A DNA stretch of 64,000 bases from Pontibacter indicus (GCF_900156345.1 NZ_FTPP01000003.1:62001-126000), one strand, 5' to 3'; numbered from the stretch's first letter, positions 1 through 7,972 are shown. Notes: generated by a model from the letters alone, not told the origin. Program-made: numbers and translations.

Positions 1-1067
1 AGCGTGGCGGCCAGGTCAAAACGGAAACCGTCGACGTGCATCTCCAGGATCCAGTAGCGCAGGCTGTCCATGATCAGGCGCAGCACGGGCGGCATCATGG
101 CGTTAAGCGTGTTGCCCGTACCGGTATAGTCCATGTAAAAGCGCTTGTCCTCCTCCACCAGTCGGTAATACGAGGTATTGTCCACTCCCCGGAACGACAG
201 AGTGGGCCCCATGTGGTTGCCCTCACCGGTGTGGTTATACACCACATCCAGGATCACCTCTATACCTGCCTTGTGCAGCGCCTTCACCATATCCTTAAAC
301 TCGACTACCTGCTGTCCCAGCGTACCGCTGCTGGAGTAGCGTACGTCCGGCGCAAAGAACCCGATGGAGTTATAGCCCCAGTAGTTGGTCAGCCCTTTGT
401 CGGCCAAATGGCGGTCGGTGATGAAATGGTGCACCGGCATCAGCTCGATGGCCGTGATACCCAGTTCCTGCAGGTACTTAATCGTAACCGGATGGCCGAT
501 GGCGGCATAGGTGCCTCGTATTTCCTCCGGAATGTCGGGGTGCAGTTTGGTGAAGCCTTTGACATGGGTTTCGTAGATGATCGACTTGTGGTAGGGGATC
601 TTGGGCGGTTTGTCGCCTTCCCAATTGTAGTTGGGGTCTATCACAACAGAGCAGGGTATAAACGGGGCGCTGTCCAGTTCGCTGTAGCTCAGGTCTTCGT
701 CTTTGTGCCCCACTTCGTAGGCAAACATGGAATCGTGCCAGTTAATGGTGCCGGAAATGGCCTTGGCATAAGGGTCGATCAGCAGCTTGTTTGGGTTAAA
801 CCGGTGGCCGTTTTCCGGCTCGTACGGACCGTGCACGCGGTAGCCGTACAGTTGCCCGGGCTTGATCTCGGGCAGGTAGGCGTGCCATACCTGGTGGGTG
901 CGCTCGGTCATTTTTATTTTCACCGATTCGCTCTCATCTTCGGTCGTGTTGAAGAGGCACAGTTCCACGCCCGTGGCGTTGTCGGCGTACAGGGCGAAGT
1001 TCACACCTTCGCCATCCCAGGTGGCGCCCAGCGGATAGGGACTCCCAGGGTATACGGTTATATTCAT
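1..1067 (-). CDS. glgX: Glycogen debranching enzyme GlgX, N-terminal part (cut by window edge)
   Basis: A cytoplasmic GH13-family enzyme that hydrolyses alpha-1,6 branches of glycogen or limit dextrins. The 355 visible residues begin with a CBM48-like module ([17 protein letters not shown], then a [13 protein letters not shown] segment). The catalytic barrel follows, with YETHVKGFT, the region I motif [28 protein letters not shown] and [10 protein letters not shown], which are typical of GlgX and isoamylase-type enzymes. The last visible motif is DGFRFDLA, which holds the catalytic Asp nucleophile. The ATG gives a natural [14 protein letters not shown] start. The C-terminal half, with the acid/base Glu, lies outside the window. 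The neighbour upstream is divergent. Confidence 0.88.
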   Translation of the reverse strand, partial: MNITVYPGSPYPLGATWDGEGVNFALYADNATGVELCLFNTTEDESESVKIKMTERTHQVWHAYLPEIKPGQLYGYRVHGPYEPENGHRFNPNKLLIDPYAKAISGTINWHDSMFAYEVGHKDEDLSYSELDSAPFIPCSVVIDPNYNWEGDKPPKIPYHKSIIYETHVKGFTKLHPDIPEEIRGTYAAIGHPVTIKYLQELGITAIELMPVHHFITDRHLADKGLTNYWGYNSIGFFAPDVRYSSSGTLGQQVVEFKDMVKALHKAGIEVILDVVYNHTGEGNHMGPTLSFRGVDNTSYYRLVEEDKRFYMDYTGTGNTLNAMMPPVLRLIMDSLRYWILEMHVDGFRFDLAAT

Positions 1068-1246
1068 ACAGATTTTGTAACTTAGGTAGCTGATGCTGTC
1101 CTTTTCGGGACTTTCACGTCTACGCAGAAAGCCCCGAAAGAGTCGTACCGCACCTTGTTTTATCTTCAGTGCCAGGTATAGCCAGAGCGGTAGTCGCTTC
1201 TAGCCTTATGAGGTTGCTGTTCGTACTATTCCTAAAAACACCCGCC

Positions 1247-2203
1247 ATGAACGCCCTTGATCTGCTCCTCATCCTGTTTGTGCTGTTCAGTGCCTACCTG
1301 GGCTGGCGTCGTGGCTTCGCCTTTAGCCTGCTGGACCTGGTGCGCTGGGTGGGCAGCCTGGTATTGGGCTTCCGGCTATACCCTGCGCTGGCCGACTGGC
1401 TGAGCCGCGCCACGGACTGGAACATGTACTGGATCCCGCCCATCTCTTTCTTCGTCATCACGGTGCTCTCCAGCATGCTGATCCAGTTCATCGGCTCACT
1501 TTTTCTGGATCATTTTTCGGACGAGATGCATGCCCACCCTGTGAACAAAGCGCTCGGCACCCTGCCCGGAATATTGAGCGGCGTCATCACCATCGCCATC
1601 GTCTCGGTATTGCTTTTGTTGCTTCCGTTACCGGACCGTTTTCAGGACTATGTGCAGACCAGCAGCGTGGCGGGCAGGTTTGGCAACTATACCCATCTGG
1701 CAGAAGACGAGCTCAATTCGGTCTTTGACCGGGTGGCGGAGCGCACCCTCAACGAACTGACCATTGCGACGCAGTCAGAGGAATTTGTGGAGCTGCCTTT
1801 TACTACCGATGACTTTGAGCCGCAGCCTGAACTGGAGGCGCGCATGCTCGAACTGCTAAACCAGGAGCGCATCGCCAAGGGCCTGAAGCCCCTGCAGCCG
1901 GACACTGCCCTCACCACCGTGGCCCGACGCCATGCGGCCGATATGTTCTCACGGGGCTATTTTTCGCATGTCTCGCCGGAAGGGGCCAGCGCCGCAGACC
2001 GGATTCGGGCAGCCCATATTCCGTTCCGGGCCGTTGGCGAAAATTTGGCGCTCGCCCCCACCCTCCTCATCGCCCACGAAGGGCTGATGGAGTCGCCGGG
2101 ACACCGGGCCAACATCCTGCACCTGCGCTTCGGGCGGGTAGGTATAGGCGTGCTGGAGAGCAAGAGTCACGGTCTGATGATCACACAAAAGTTTCGGAAC
2201 TGA
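1247..2203 (+). CDS. CvpA-family membrane protein fused to a CAP (SCP/PR1) domain
   Basis: This 318-residue protein joins two known modules. Residues 1-130 are a four-helix CvpA (colicin V production) membrane domain starting MNALDLLLILFVLFSAYLGW. Residues from about 195 to the end are a CAP domain with LLNQERIAKGLKPL, RHAADMFSRGYFSH, ENLALAP and ESPGHRANIL, including the conserved His/Glu positions. The CAP part probably sits on the periplasmic side. In-frame starts further upstream (GTG 1169, ATG 1208) exist, but the CvpA homology begins at this ATG. The family role is unclear; a cell-envelope function is inferred. Confidence 0.82.
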   Translation: MNALDLLLILFVLFSAYLGWRRGFAFSLLDLVRWVGSLVLGFRLYPALADWLSRATDWNMYWIPPISFFVITVLSSMLIQFIGSLFLDHFSDEMHAHPVNKALGTLPGILSGVITIAIVSVLLLLLPLPDRFQDYVQTSSVAGRFGNYTHLAEDELNSVFDRVAERTLNELTIATQSEEFVELPFTTDDFEPQPELEARMLELLNQERIAKGLKPLQPDTALTTVARRHAADMFSRGYFSHVSPEGASAADRIRAAHIPFRAVGENLALAPTLLIAHEGLMESPGHRANILHLRFGRVGIGVLESKSHGLMITQKFRN

Positions 2204-2233
2204 CGTATACCTGAGCAGTTTTAAGGTATAGCC

Positions 2234-2461
2234 ATGCAGCTCAATAACAGCAATTTTATCAGCATAGCGCTTGGCGAGGGCGAAACTCGTGCTGTCTTCC
2301 TGCTGGACATCAGCAAACTGTGTTATGCCTATTTCAAACCGGAAACGGAAGAGCAAACCGCCAAACTGGTACTCGACTTCGGAGCCTCACAAAAGATATT
2401 CGAGAAGCAGGACGCGGAGCAGGTATACCGGGCCCTGTCGCAGCATCACTTTTTTGAATAA
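2234..2461 (+). CDS. Small conserved-looking hypothetical protein
   Basis: A 75-residue soluble protein (MQLNNSNFISIALGEGETR...) that I do not recognise. It lies 30 bp after the CvpA-CAP gene in the same direction, so co-transcription is likely. A copy of the iterated motif (aaggtatagcc) ends directly before the ATG. It terminates in three consecutive TAA codons, the last of which run into the left arm of the hairpin that follows. Coding character is supported by position, ATG start and the terminator just behind it. Confidence 0.6.
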   Translation: MQLNNSNFISIALGEGETRAVFLLDISKLCYAYFKPETEEQTAKLVLDFGASQKIFEKQDAEQVYRALSQHHFFE

Positions 2462-2512
2462 TAATAAGCAGGTATAGCATGGTCGCAGTTCCTGCTATAC
2501 CTGCTTATTATT
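2460..2512 (+). terminator. 20-bp perfect inverted repeat built from two copies of the iterated motif
   Basis: Arms 2460-2479 and 2493-2512 are perfect reverse complements and enclose a 13-nt loop. Each arm contains GCAGGTATAGCA or its complement, and the right arm runs into a T-rich stretch. It follows the small gene immediately, so it probably ends the 1247-2461 transcript. Confidence 0.7.
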
Positions 2513-2570
2513 CTTTGCTATTAATACACCTCCCCTGCTGTTCCTTAGGGCCTTTTCATTCTGCTCGTAT

Positions 2571-2649
2571 TGTCATCCTGTAAAGATTTAGGTAAAGTGG
2601 GCCCCTATCCCCGCCAGTAGTATATAACAAGATTCTTAACAGAATGACA
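2571..2649. repeat. 79-bp imperfect inverted repeat (REP-like intergenic element)
   Basis: The left end TGTCATCCTGTAAAGATTT (2571-2589) is an imperfect complement of the right end, 2630-2649 (AGATTCTTAACAGAATGACA). Size and end pattern (GTCAT...TCT / AGA...ATGAC) match a second element at 14482-14561. It lies in the non-coding gap between the small gene and the ABC operon. Confidence 0.5.
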
Positions 2650-2701
2650 GTAGGTTTTATTAGGACCGTTTTCAGAATAAAACAGACCTGCCCTACTTTC
2701 T

Positions 2702-2718
2702 TATACCTGTCAGGTATA
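2702..2718. repeat. Abutting inverted pair of the iterated motif
   Basis: TATACCTG and CAGGTATA form an 8-1-8 perfect palindrome around a single T. It lies in the intergenic gap about 90 bp upstream of the ABC-operon promoter. It is a second example of inverted pairing of the motif outside coding sequence. Confidence 0.6.
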
Positions 2719-2807
2719 GCCTATGCCTTTACTACTTAATGCCATCAGTCTCTCAGAAGCCTGAGTCACAGCTCATATACCTTTATCGAAATATTTTTTA
2801 AAAATAA

Positions 2808-2838
2808 TTTGGTCATGATAAAACTATATTTACATTTG
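2808..2838 (+). promoter_or_regulatory. Bacteroidota-type promoter of the ABC/GntR operon
   Basis: TTTG (2808-2811) and TACATTTG (2831-2838) are separated by 19 bp. This matches the Bacteroidota -33 TTTG / -7 TAnnTTTG consensus. Transcription would start near 2843-2846, inside the palindromic operator that follows. Confidence 0.75.
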
Positions 2839-2864
2839 TAGTGTACTATGTAACTAATACACTA
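2839..2864. promoter_or_regulatory. Palindromic operator, likely for the GntR/YtrA-type regulator of this operon
   Basis: TAGTGTA (2839-2845) and TACACTA (2858-2864) are perfect inverted arms. The inner bases extend it to GTGTAcTA-N6-TAaTACAC, which has the spacing reported for operators of the YtrA subfamily of GntR regulators. It overlaps the predicted transcription start, so binding would repress. The operon encodes such a regulator as its third gene, which implies autoregulation (inference). Confidence 0.72.
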
Positions 2865-2876
2865 AAACAAACGGAT

Positions 2877-3731
2877 ATGATAGAGATCAACAACCTCAGT
2901 TTCGGGTATAGCCGCAAGTCGCTGCTGTTCCGGAATTTGAACCTACAGCTGCAGGAGGGCCATATCTATGGGTTGCTCGGCAAGAACGGGGCGGGCAAGT
3001 CTACGCTGCTTAAGAACATGGTCGGGCTGGTGGCGCCCACAGCAGGCAGCTGCCAGGTAAATGGCCTCGACTCGTATAAGCGACTGCCGTCCATGCTTGC
3101 AGATCTCTATTTTATTCCGGAGGAGATCTACATGCCTTCGCTCACGGCCCGGCAGTTTGTGGCGAGCACCGCCCCTTTTTACCCGCTCTTCGACGAGGAG
3201 GCTTTTTACCGTTACCTTTCCGAGTTTGAAGTGCCAGCCCATGCTGTGTTCAGCAAGTTGTCGTTTGGGCAGCAAAAGAAGGCCATCATCGCCTTCGGCC
3301 TGGCCACCAACACCAGCGTGCTCATCATGGACGAACCGACCAACGGCCTCGACATACCTTCCAAGGTACAGTTCCGCCGCATCATCGCCTCCGCCCTCAC
3401 CGAGCACCGCTGCATCATCATCTCCACCCACCAGGTGCGCGACCTCGACAGCCTGATCGATACGCTGGTGGTAGTACACGACCGGGAGATTGTGCTGAAC
3501 GAGTCGCTGGATGCGATCAGTGAGCGGCTCACCTTCACGACTATACCTGAGTCTGAAGTGGAGAACGCGCTCTACGCGGAAGACGGGCTCCGTGGCAAGC
3601 AGGCCATACTGCCGAACCTGATGGGCAACTACAGCAAAGTGGACATGGAGCTGCTTTTCAACGCCATTACCAGTGGCAACACCTCTGTAACTGAAATCCT
3701 AAAAAGACCGCACTATGAACAATCTCTTTAA
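2877..3731 (+). CDS. ABC transporter ATP-binding protein
   Basis: A 284-residue cytoplasmic ATPase that would power the permease encoded next to it. It shows Walker A (GLLGKNGAGKST, about residue 30), a signature LSFGQQKK in place of the classical LSGGQ, Walker B (VLIMDEPTNGLD) and the switch His in IIISTHQVRD. This variant pattern is typical of YtrB-like and other GntR-linked ABC-2 systems. The ATG giving MIEINNLSFGY is chosen because it lies 13 bp after the operator; a GTG at 2841 would fall inside the operator. The 3' end overlaps the permease start by 17 bp. The substrate cannot be told from sequence. Confidence 0.9.
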   Translation: MIEINNLSFGYSRKSLLFRNLNLQLQEGHIYGLLGKNGAGKSTLLKNMVGLVAPTAGSCQVNGLDSYKRLPSMLADLYFIPEEIYMPSLTARQFVASTAPFYPLFDEEAFYRYLSEFEVPAHAVFSKLSFGQQKKAIIAFGLATNTSVLIMDEPTNGLDIPSKVQFRRIIASALTEHRCIIISTHQVRDLDSLIDTLVVVHDREIVLNESLDAISERLTFTTIPESEVENALYAEDGLRGKQAILPNLMGNYSKVDMELLFNAITSGNTSVTEILKRPHYEQSL

Positions 3732-4491
3732 CCTGAGCCGCTTCGCGCTGCTGTTCCGCAAGCACACCGTGGAGAACTACAAGACCTACCTGCTGTCGCT
3801 GGGTGTGTTGCTGGGTGCCATGTTCCTGATCATGGGCGGGGCCAGTTACCTCTCGTCCAGACCCATGGCAACTACCGAGCAGTCCATCTTTTTCATGTTT
3901 TTCATGATCGGGGCCGGCATGGTGTTTTCGAGCACCGTGTTTGCGCAGCTGGGCGATAAGAAAAAGGCGATCGCGTTTTTGACACTGCCTGCTTCGCAAC
4001 TCGAGAAATACCTGGTGGGTTGGCTGTACTCTTTCCCCATCTACCTGCTGCTGTTTGTGCCTTCGTTTTACCTGGTGCTCTCCATTCTGCTTAGCATCGA
4101 TCCACGGGTAAGTGAGGATGCGGAGATGATCAACATCCTGACCTCGGAGCCTCGCCTGCACATACTGTTGACTTTCTATGCGCTGTTCAATGCCCTGATG
4201 CTGGTCGGCTCGGCTTATTTCAACAAGCATCATTTCATCAAAACGGCTTTTGCTGGCTTTTTGGGCCTCCTCCTGTTCTACAACCTGAACAAGTTGTGGG
4301 TACAGGCCATGCTCGGTCGCGATCTGGTTTCGGCAGGCCCTTTTTCAGCAGCCTATTTTATGGAGAACGACAAGCGCTTCGATGTAGGTGCCTACGAAGG
4401 AAATGAATCGCTTATTCTGCTGCTACTGGTTGCTATGGCGCTGATCATCTGGGCGGTGGCGTATTTTAAAATCAAAGAGAAGCAAGTATAG
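3715..4491 (+). CDS. ABC-2 type transporter permease
   Basis: A 258-residue integral membrane protein with about six hydrophobic segments, for example LSLGVLLGAMFLIMGGASYL, FFMFFMIGAGMVF, LYSFPIYLLLFVPSFYLVLSIL and LLLVAMALIIWAVAYF. It overlaps the ATPase gene, so the two are translationally coupled and form one exporter-type complex. It resembles the poorly conserved ABC-2 membrane subunits found with GntR-family regulators. Substrate unknown. Confidence 0.85.
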   Translation: MNNLFNLSRFALLFRKHTVENYKTYLLSLGVLLGAMFLIMGGASYLSSRPMATTEQSIFFMFFMIGAGMVFSSTVFAQLGDKKKAIAFLTLPASQLEKYLVGWLYSFPIYLLLFVPSFYLVLSILLSIDPRVSEDAEMINILTSEPRLHILLTFYALFNALMLVGSAYFNKHHFIKTAFAGFLGLLLFYNLNKLWVQAMLGRDLVSAGPFSAAYFMENDKRFDVGAYEGNESLILLLLVAMALIIWAVAYFKIKEKQV

Positions 4492-4505
4492 AAGGGAGGA
4501 AATGT

Positions 4506-4898
4506 ATGGAATTTAAAGAGAACGAACCCATTTACCTGCAGATCGCGGCGCACGTTTGCGACCAGATTTTGCTGGGCAAGTGGGCAGCAGAAGACAAAAT
4601 CCCCTCGGTGCGCGACCTGGCGGTGAGCTTTCAGGTGAACCCCAATACAGTGATGCGCACCTACGAGCAGCTGCAAAACCAGGAAGTGATCTACAACAAG
4701 CGCGGCATTGGTTTTTTTGTGGCGCCGGATGCCGTCAAGAAGGTAAAGGCACAGCGCAAAGAGCGCTTTCTGCAGCAGGACCTACCGGCCTTTTTCCGCA
4801 ATATCTTTTTGCTGGAAATAGACCTGGACGAGATTCAGCAGCGCTACGAAGCTTTTAAAACAGAAAATTACGAATCAGAAATCGAGCAGAAACCATGA
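4506..4898 (+). CDS. GntR-family transcriptional regulator, YtrA subfamily
   Basis: A 130-residue regulator. Residues 5-75 form the GntR winged helix-turn-helix: EPIYLQIAAHVCDQILLGKW, then KIPSVRDLAVSFQVNPNTVMRTYEQL. The short C-terminal tail of about 50 residues, too small for a FadR or HutC ligand domain, is the mark of the YtrA subfamily. A strong purine-rich ribosome site (GGGAGG) lies 6 bases before the ATG, which is notable in a phylum that rarely uses one. The likely target is the palindrome at 2839-2864. Confidence 0.88.
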   Translation: MEFKENEPIYLQIAAHVCDQILLGKWAAEDKIPSVRDLAVSFQVNPNTVMRTYEQLQNQEVIYNKRGIGFFVAPDAVKKVKAQRKERFLQQDLPAFFRNIFLLEIDLDEIQQRYEAFKTENYESEIEQKP

Positions 4899-5638
4899 AA
4901 ACCAGCAATAAACTCTTACTCTTCGCCCTCGTTGTGCTGCTGAGCGCACTGGCTACCTACAACATCGCGCTGAAAGCTGAATACAATACTAAGTCTTACC
5001 AAGATCCTTACCGCAACTACGTCGTCCTGGACTACAGCGACTTTGAAGCGATCGACTTAAACGCAGGCGACATGCTCAATGTGCTGATCGAGCCGAGCGA
5101 CGAGCATGCGGTATACCTGTACAAAGGCAACGAAGAAGTGGTACAGATCAACCAAGAAGGCAAGGCACTGCAAATTGACGTGACTACCAACGAGAAGCAA
5201 AAGGGCTTGCGTGGCTGGGGATCTCCGCACCTCATCATCAAAACGCCGAAGCTGCACACCCTGCGCGCCAACGCGATGCACACTTTTCAAGGCGAACCGG
5301 TTATACACGTGCAGCGGCAGAACACGGCCAACTGGCTGAACACCACGCTGAAAGGATTTAAGCAGGACAGCATCCGGCTGGAGCTTGACAATGGCGTTAT
5401 GGTGAGGCTGGATAGCAACGAGTTGCAGCGCCTGCACGCCGTAACAGGCACCAGCCCGGAAAGTGAGTCCAAGCTGCTGATCAATCCAGACAACAAGATT
5501 CAGCAGGCTAACCTCGACATCCGAAATCGTAGCCATCTGGCTTTAATCAATGTGGCTATACCTGCACTGCAGTATACCCTATCGGAAAAGGCACAAGTGG
5601 AGCTTTCTGGGGAGGCATTGGACGTGTTGCGAAAGTAA
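4895..5638 (+). CDS. Membrane-anchored or exported protein with GIN/DUF2807-like repeats
   Basis: A 247-residue protein whose start overlaps the GntR stop codon (ATGA), so it belongs to the operon. Residues 6-26 form a signal anchor or uncleaved signal peptide (LLLFALVVLLSALATYNIAL). The rest is periplasmic and beta-rich (LHTLRANAMHTF, IRLELDNGVMVRLDSNELQRL, ANLDIRNRSHLALINV), like the putative head GIN domain often found beside such ABC systems in Bacteroidota. Family assignment is by pattern only; function unknown. Confidence 0.65.
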   Translation: MKTSNKLLLFALVVLLSALATYNIALKAEYNTKSYQDPYRNYVVLDYSDFEAIDLNAGDMLNVLIEPSDEHAVYLYKGNEEVVQINQEGKALQIDVTTNEKQKGLRGWGSPHLIIKTPKLHTLRANAMHTFQGEPVIHVQRQNTANWLNTTLKGFKQDSIRLELDNGVMVRLDSNELQRLHAVTGTSPESESKLLINPDNKIQQANLDIRNRSHLALINVAIPALQYTLSEKAQVELSGEALDVLRK

Positions 5639-5651
5639 ATTCCTGACAGTG

Positions 5652-5930
5652 ATGAAGAAAACGGGACTGATCTTGTTAGGAGGACTGCTCTTTATAAGCC
5701 TTTCGCATGGGGGAAGCAGCAAGGCTACGGAGCAAAATACGTGCGCTGCTGCTTCCGTTTACCATACCACTGCCTGTGCTGTGATGGGTGAAATCAACAA
5801 GTCTACTGCCCTTGATGCTACTGTGGCGACGGTGGCAATGGAAGGACCAGCAGAGGAACAGGAAACGGCACTCCCGGACAGGCTGCTGCAGCTGCTGGAT
5901 ACGTTCGCAAGGCTGGTGATGGTGATCTAG
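5652..5930 (+). CDS. Small exported hypothetical protein
   Basis: A 92-residue protein starting MKKTGLILLGGLLFISLSHG, a clear signal peptide, followed by a short region with two Cys (about residues 31 and 43). It starts 13 bp after the previous gene and ends just before a strong bidirectional terminator, so it is likely the last gene of the ABC operon. I recognise no domain. Confidence 0.6.
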   Translation: MKKTGLILLGGLLFISLSHGGSSKATEQNTCAAASVYHTTACAVMGEINKSTALDATVATVAMEGPAEEQETALPDRLLQLLDTFARLVMVI

Positions 5931-5946
5931 GCAATTTCCGTTGCGC

Positions 5947-5988
5947 AAAACAAAAGGCCCGGGCTTCGTTGTCCGGGCCTTTTGTTTT
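5947..5988. terminator. Bidirectional rho-independent terminator
   Basis: 16-bp perfect arms (AAAACAAAAGGCCCGG at 5947-5962 and its complement at 5973-5988) around a 10-nt loop, with A and T tracts on both sides. It serves the convergent ABC operon (plus) and the beta-barrel gene (minus). Confidence 0.88.
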
Positions 5989-5998
5989 GGTAGTCCCT

Positions 5999-6667
5999 TT
6001 ACAAAATATAGCTCAGGCCCAACATGGAGTTGACTGTATGCATGGGTTGTTTCAGAGTGCTTCTGACACCCTGCGCATTTGTTACTTTAAAGGAGGGTTG
6101 GGTGGCCAGCAAGCCTATCTCCACTGAAAGCAGGAAGCGCTTATCTTGTATCCCAAATCCGCCGGCTATACCATAGGCCGGTGCCAGCGCCTTGTCGGAG
6201 CTTCGGCGGATAGGGCCGTAGGGCGTGTCGACCTGTACCTCGGGCGATCTGCTATAGGCAGCTCCCAGCGAGCCCTTTACGAAACCAAACAAGGTATTGG
6301 GAGGACTTTGCAGGTATAGGTCGGCCAACGCGTGGGTACTCTTCCAGCCTGTTGCCTCACGGCGCAGGGCCAGCTGGTCATCGGGTGCTGCAAAGGCATC
6401 CAGGTCGAAGCGGTGGAAGCGGAAGCCTGCCGAGGCACCCACCGCCAGAAAAGGCTTCACATCCACACGGTATGTACCCTGCACATTCACGCCCCTTCTG
6501 GCCATCGGCGGGTAGTCGTCTTCAAAGCGGTCTTCCTTGAAATCACCAATCGGCGAAGCAGACCCAACCAGCAGGCCGACACGCTGCACGCGCTGCGCCT
6601 GTGCTGCAGCGGAAAAACTCACCAGCAAAGCAAGTACTATCAGAAAACGTAGCGATGGATAGGACAT
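5999..6667 (-). CDS. Outer-membrane beta-barrel protein (OMP_b-brl type)
   Basis: A 222-residue protein with a cleavable signal peptide (MSYPSLRFLIVLALLVSFSAAAQAQ). Alternating strand-like segments follow (VGLLVGSASPIGDF, AVGASAGFRFHRF, GIAGGFGIQDKRFLLSVEIGLLA), and it ends in an amphipathic strand (SMLGLSYIL). This is the pattern of the small PorT-like or OMP_b-brl barrels of Bacteroidota. It lies 45 bp downstream of a lipoprotein gene on the same strand. The specific role is unknown. Confidence 0.75.
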   Translation of the reverse strand: MSYPSLRFLIVLALLVSFSAAAQAQRVQRVGLLVGSASPIGDFKEDRFEDDYPPMARRGVNVQGTYRVDVKPFLAVGASAGFRFHRFDLDAFAAPDDQLALRREATGWKSTHALADLYLQSPPNTLFGFVKGSLGAAYSRSPEVQVDTPYGPIRRSSDKALAPAYGIAGGFGIQDKRFLLSVEIGLLATQPSFKVTNAQGVRSTLKQPMHTVNSMLGLSYIL

Positions 6668-6712
6668 AAGATGAAGGCTTTTTAGATAGGTATAGCCACC
6701 GGAACAGGCGGC

Positions 6713-7147
6713 CTAGCGAATCACAAAATCGTGCGTGAAGGTGGTATCGCGTTTGACTTCTTTGTTCCAGTACAAGGTATGCGTCGGGCAAACGGCCACA
6801 CTACAGTTCGTTCCCTGCACTGCCACGACAAACCTGCCAGCGTTCATTTCACTGTCCCGGATGAGGAAGCGCAAGGTATAGCTCCCTTGGGCATCGGTGT
6901 AGGCCACCGCTTTTTTCCGGGTCATGCCGCCTCCCCCTTTGAAGGTGCCATCCCCTGTTTTCCAGGTTGCCAGCAGCTGTACATTGGCCAGGGGCTGGCC
7001 ATTGGAGTGGAGCACCTTACCTGTCACCTCTGTGCAGGAGCCGGGACAGTATTTGCTGATGTAGTCGTCCTCTTCCTCGTTGCAGGCGCTCAGCCCAAAA
7101 AAAAGTGCCAGCAGCAAAGCACACCGGTAAACAAACCTTGTTATCAT
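6713..7147 (-). CDS. Lipoprotein with a carboxypeptidase-regulatory-like (CNA-B type) domain
   Basis: A 144-residue protein with a lipobox (LFFGLSAC) followed by an acidic run (NEEEDD). It then shows TEVTGKVLHSNGQPLANVQLLATW and AVAYTDAQGSYTLRFLI, the signature of a CarboxypepD_reg-like Ig fold. The acidic stretch after the Cys suggests surface export of the lipoprotein. It probably forms an operon with the downstream barrel protein. Confidence 0.75.
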   Translation of the reverse strand: MITRFVYRCALLLALFFGLSACNEEEDDYISKYCPGSCTEVTGKVLHSNGQPLANVQLLATWKTGDGTFKGGGGMTRKKAVAYTDAQGSYTLRFLIRDSEMNAGRFVVAVQGTNCSVAVCPTHTLYWNKEVKRDTTFTHDFVIR

Positions 7148-7203
7148 AGCGTGATAGGATTATGAAACAAGATAATAAAAAATTGCTATACTCCAACAAG
7201 CTG

Positions 7204-7659
7204 CTATACCTGCTTCACCATCTTGATATGGTCGATGCCATCCTCGTCGTATACCTCACTGCTCTGCTCAAAACCAAAGCGCTCATAAAATTTCTTCGCA
7301 TACAACTGCGCCCCGATCCGGATTGGTCCCTTTCCGAAAAGCCGGTAGCACTCTTGAATTGATAACTCAACCAACTCCTGCCCTACCCCCGCGCCCCGCG
7401 CCAACTGACTCGTCACAATGCGCCCGATCGACATCATGTCCGGGTAGGAAACGCCAACCGGTACCAGCCGGGATGTGGCGACCAACACCTTATCGTCGTT
7501 GTAAAAAAGCACATGGTGGCACAACTGGTCCTTGTCGTCCATGTCAGGGAACACGCAGTTTTGCTCTACAACAAATACCTCGCTCCGTAGCCGCAGCATG
7601 TCGTAAAGTTCGTTTGGGGTAAGCTCTTGGAATGCTTTGCAGATTTTAGTGAAGGTCAT
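7204..7659 (-). CDS. elaA: GNAT family N-acetyltransferase, ElaA type
   Basis: A 151-residue acetyltransferase of the ElaA subfamily. It shows the typical N-terminal ELTPNELYDMLRLRSEVFVVEQNCVFPDMDDKD, the acetyl-CoA-binding stretch IGRIVTSQLARGAGVGQELV, and a C-terminal FYERFGFEQSSEVYDEDGIDHIKM. Length and motifs match the family. The substrate is not established for ElaA proteins. It stands alone between a lipoprotein gene (same strand) and a divergent small membrane protein gene. Confidence 0.88.
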   Translation of the reverse strand: MTFTKICKAFQELTPNELYDMLRLRSEVFVVEQNCVFPDMDDKDQLCHHVLFYNDDKVLVATSRLVPVGVSYPDMMSIGRIVTSQLARGAGVGQELVELSIQECYRLFGKGPIRIGAQLYAKKFYERFGFEQSSEVYDEDGIDHIKMVKQV

Positions 7660-7725
7660 GGGATATAAGAAGCTAAAGCTGGTCTAGTGTTTCACGCAAA
7701 GATACGGCAGCCGGTCTTTTATACC

Positions 7726-7733
7726 TATATTTG
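7726..7733 (+). promoter_or_regulatory. Candidate -7 element (TATATTTG)
   Basis: A perfect TAnnTTTG lies 30 bp upstream of the ATG of the small membrane protein, but no TTTG sits at the -33 position. It is adjacent to a TATACCT copy of the iterated motif. Confidence 0.45.
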
Positions 7734-7762
7734 CAACACACCTACCAAAACACAGGAGCACC

Positions 7763-7963
7763 ATGGCAAGCGACATCTTTGAAATCCTTTTTAACATCAT
7801 CCCGCTGGCGCTCTTCCTATACCTGTCCCTCACGCTCATGGGCATCATCAGATACAACCAGCACACCGCCTTCCTCGCCAACGCTTCCCCCATCACCAAA
7901 TTTGCCGTGTACGGTGGCACTGTTGCCTTTGCTATTATGGCTTTTGTGGATCTGAGCAAATAA
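7763..7963 (+). CDS. Small two-helix membrane protein
   Basis: A 66-residue protein with two hydrophobic helices (ILFNIIPLALFLYLSLTLMGII and FAVYGGTVAFAIMAFVDL). It has an ATG start, a candidate -7 promoter element 30 bp upstream and good codon character. No function recognised. The overlapping reading frames on either strand lack such structure. Confidence 0.65.
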   Translation: MASDIFEILFNIIPLALFLYLSLTLMGIIRYNQHTAFLANASPITKFAVYGGTVAFAIMAFVDLSK

Positions 7964-7972
7964 GATTACTGC

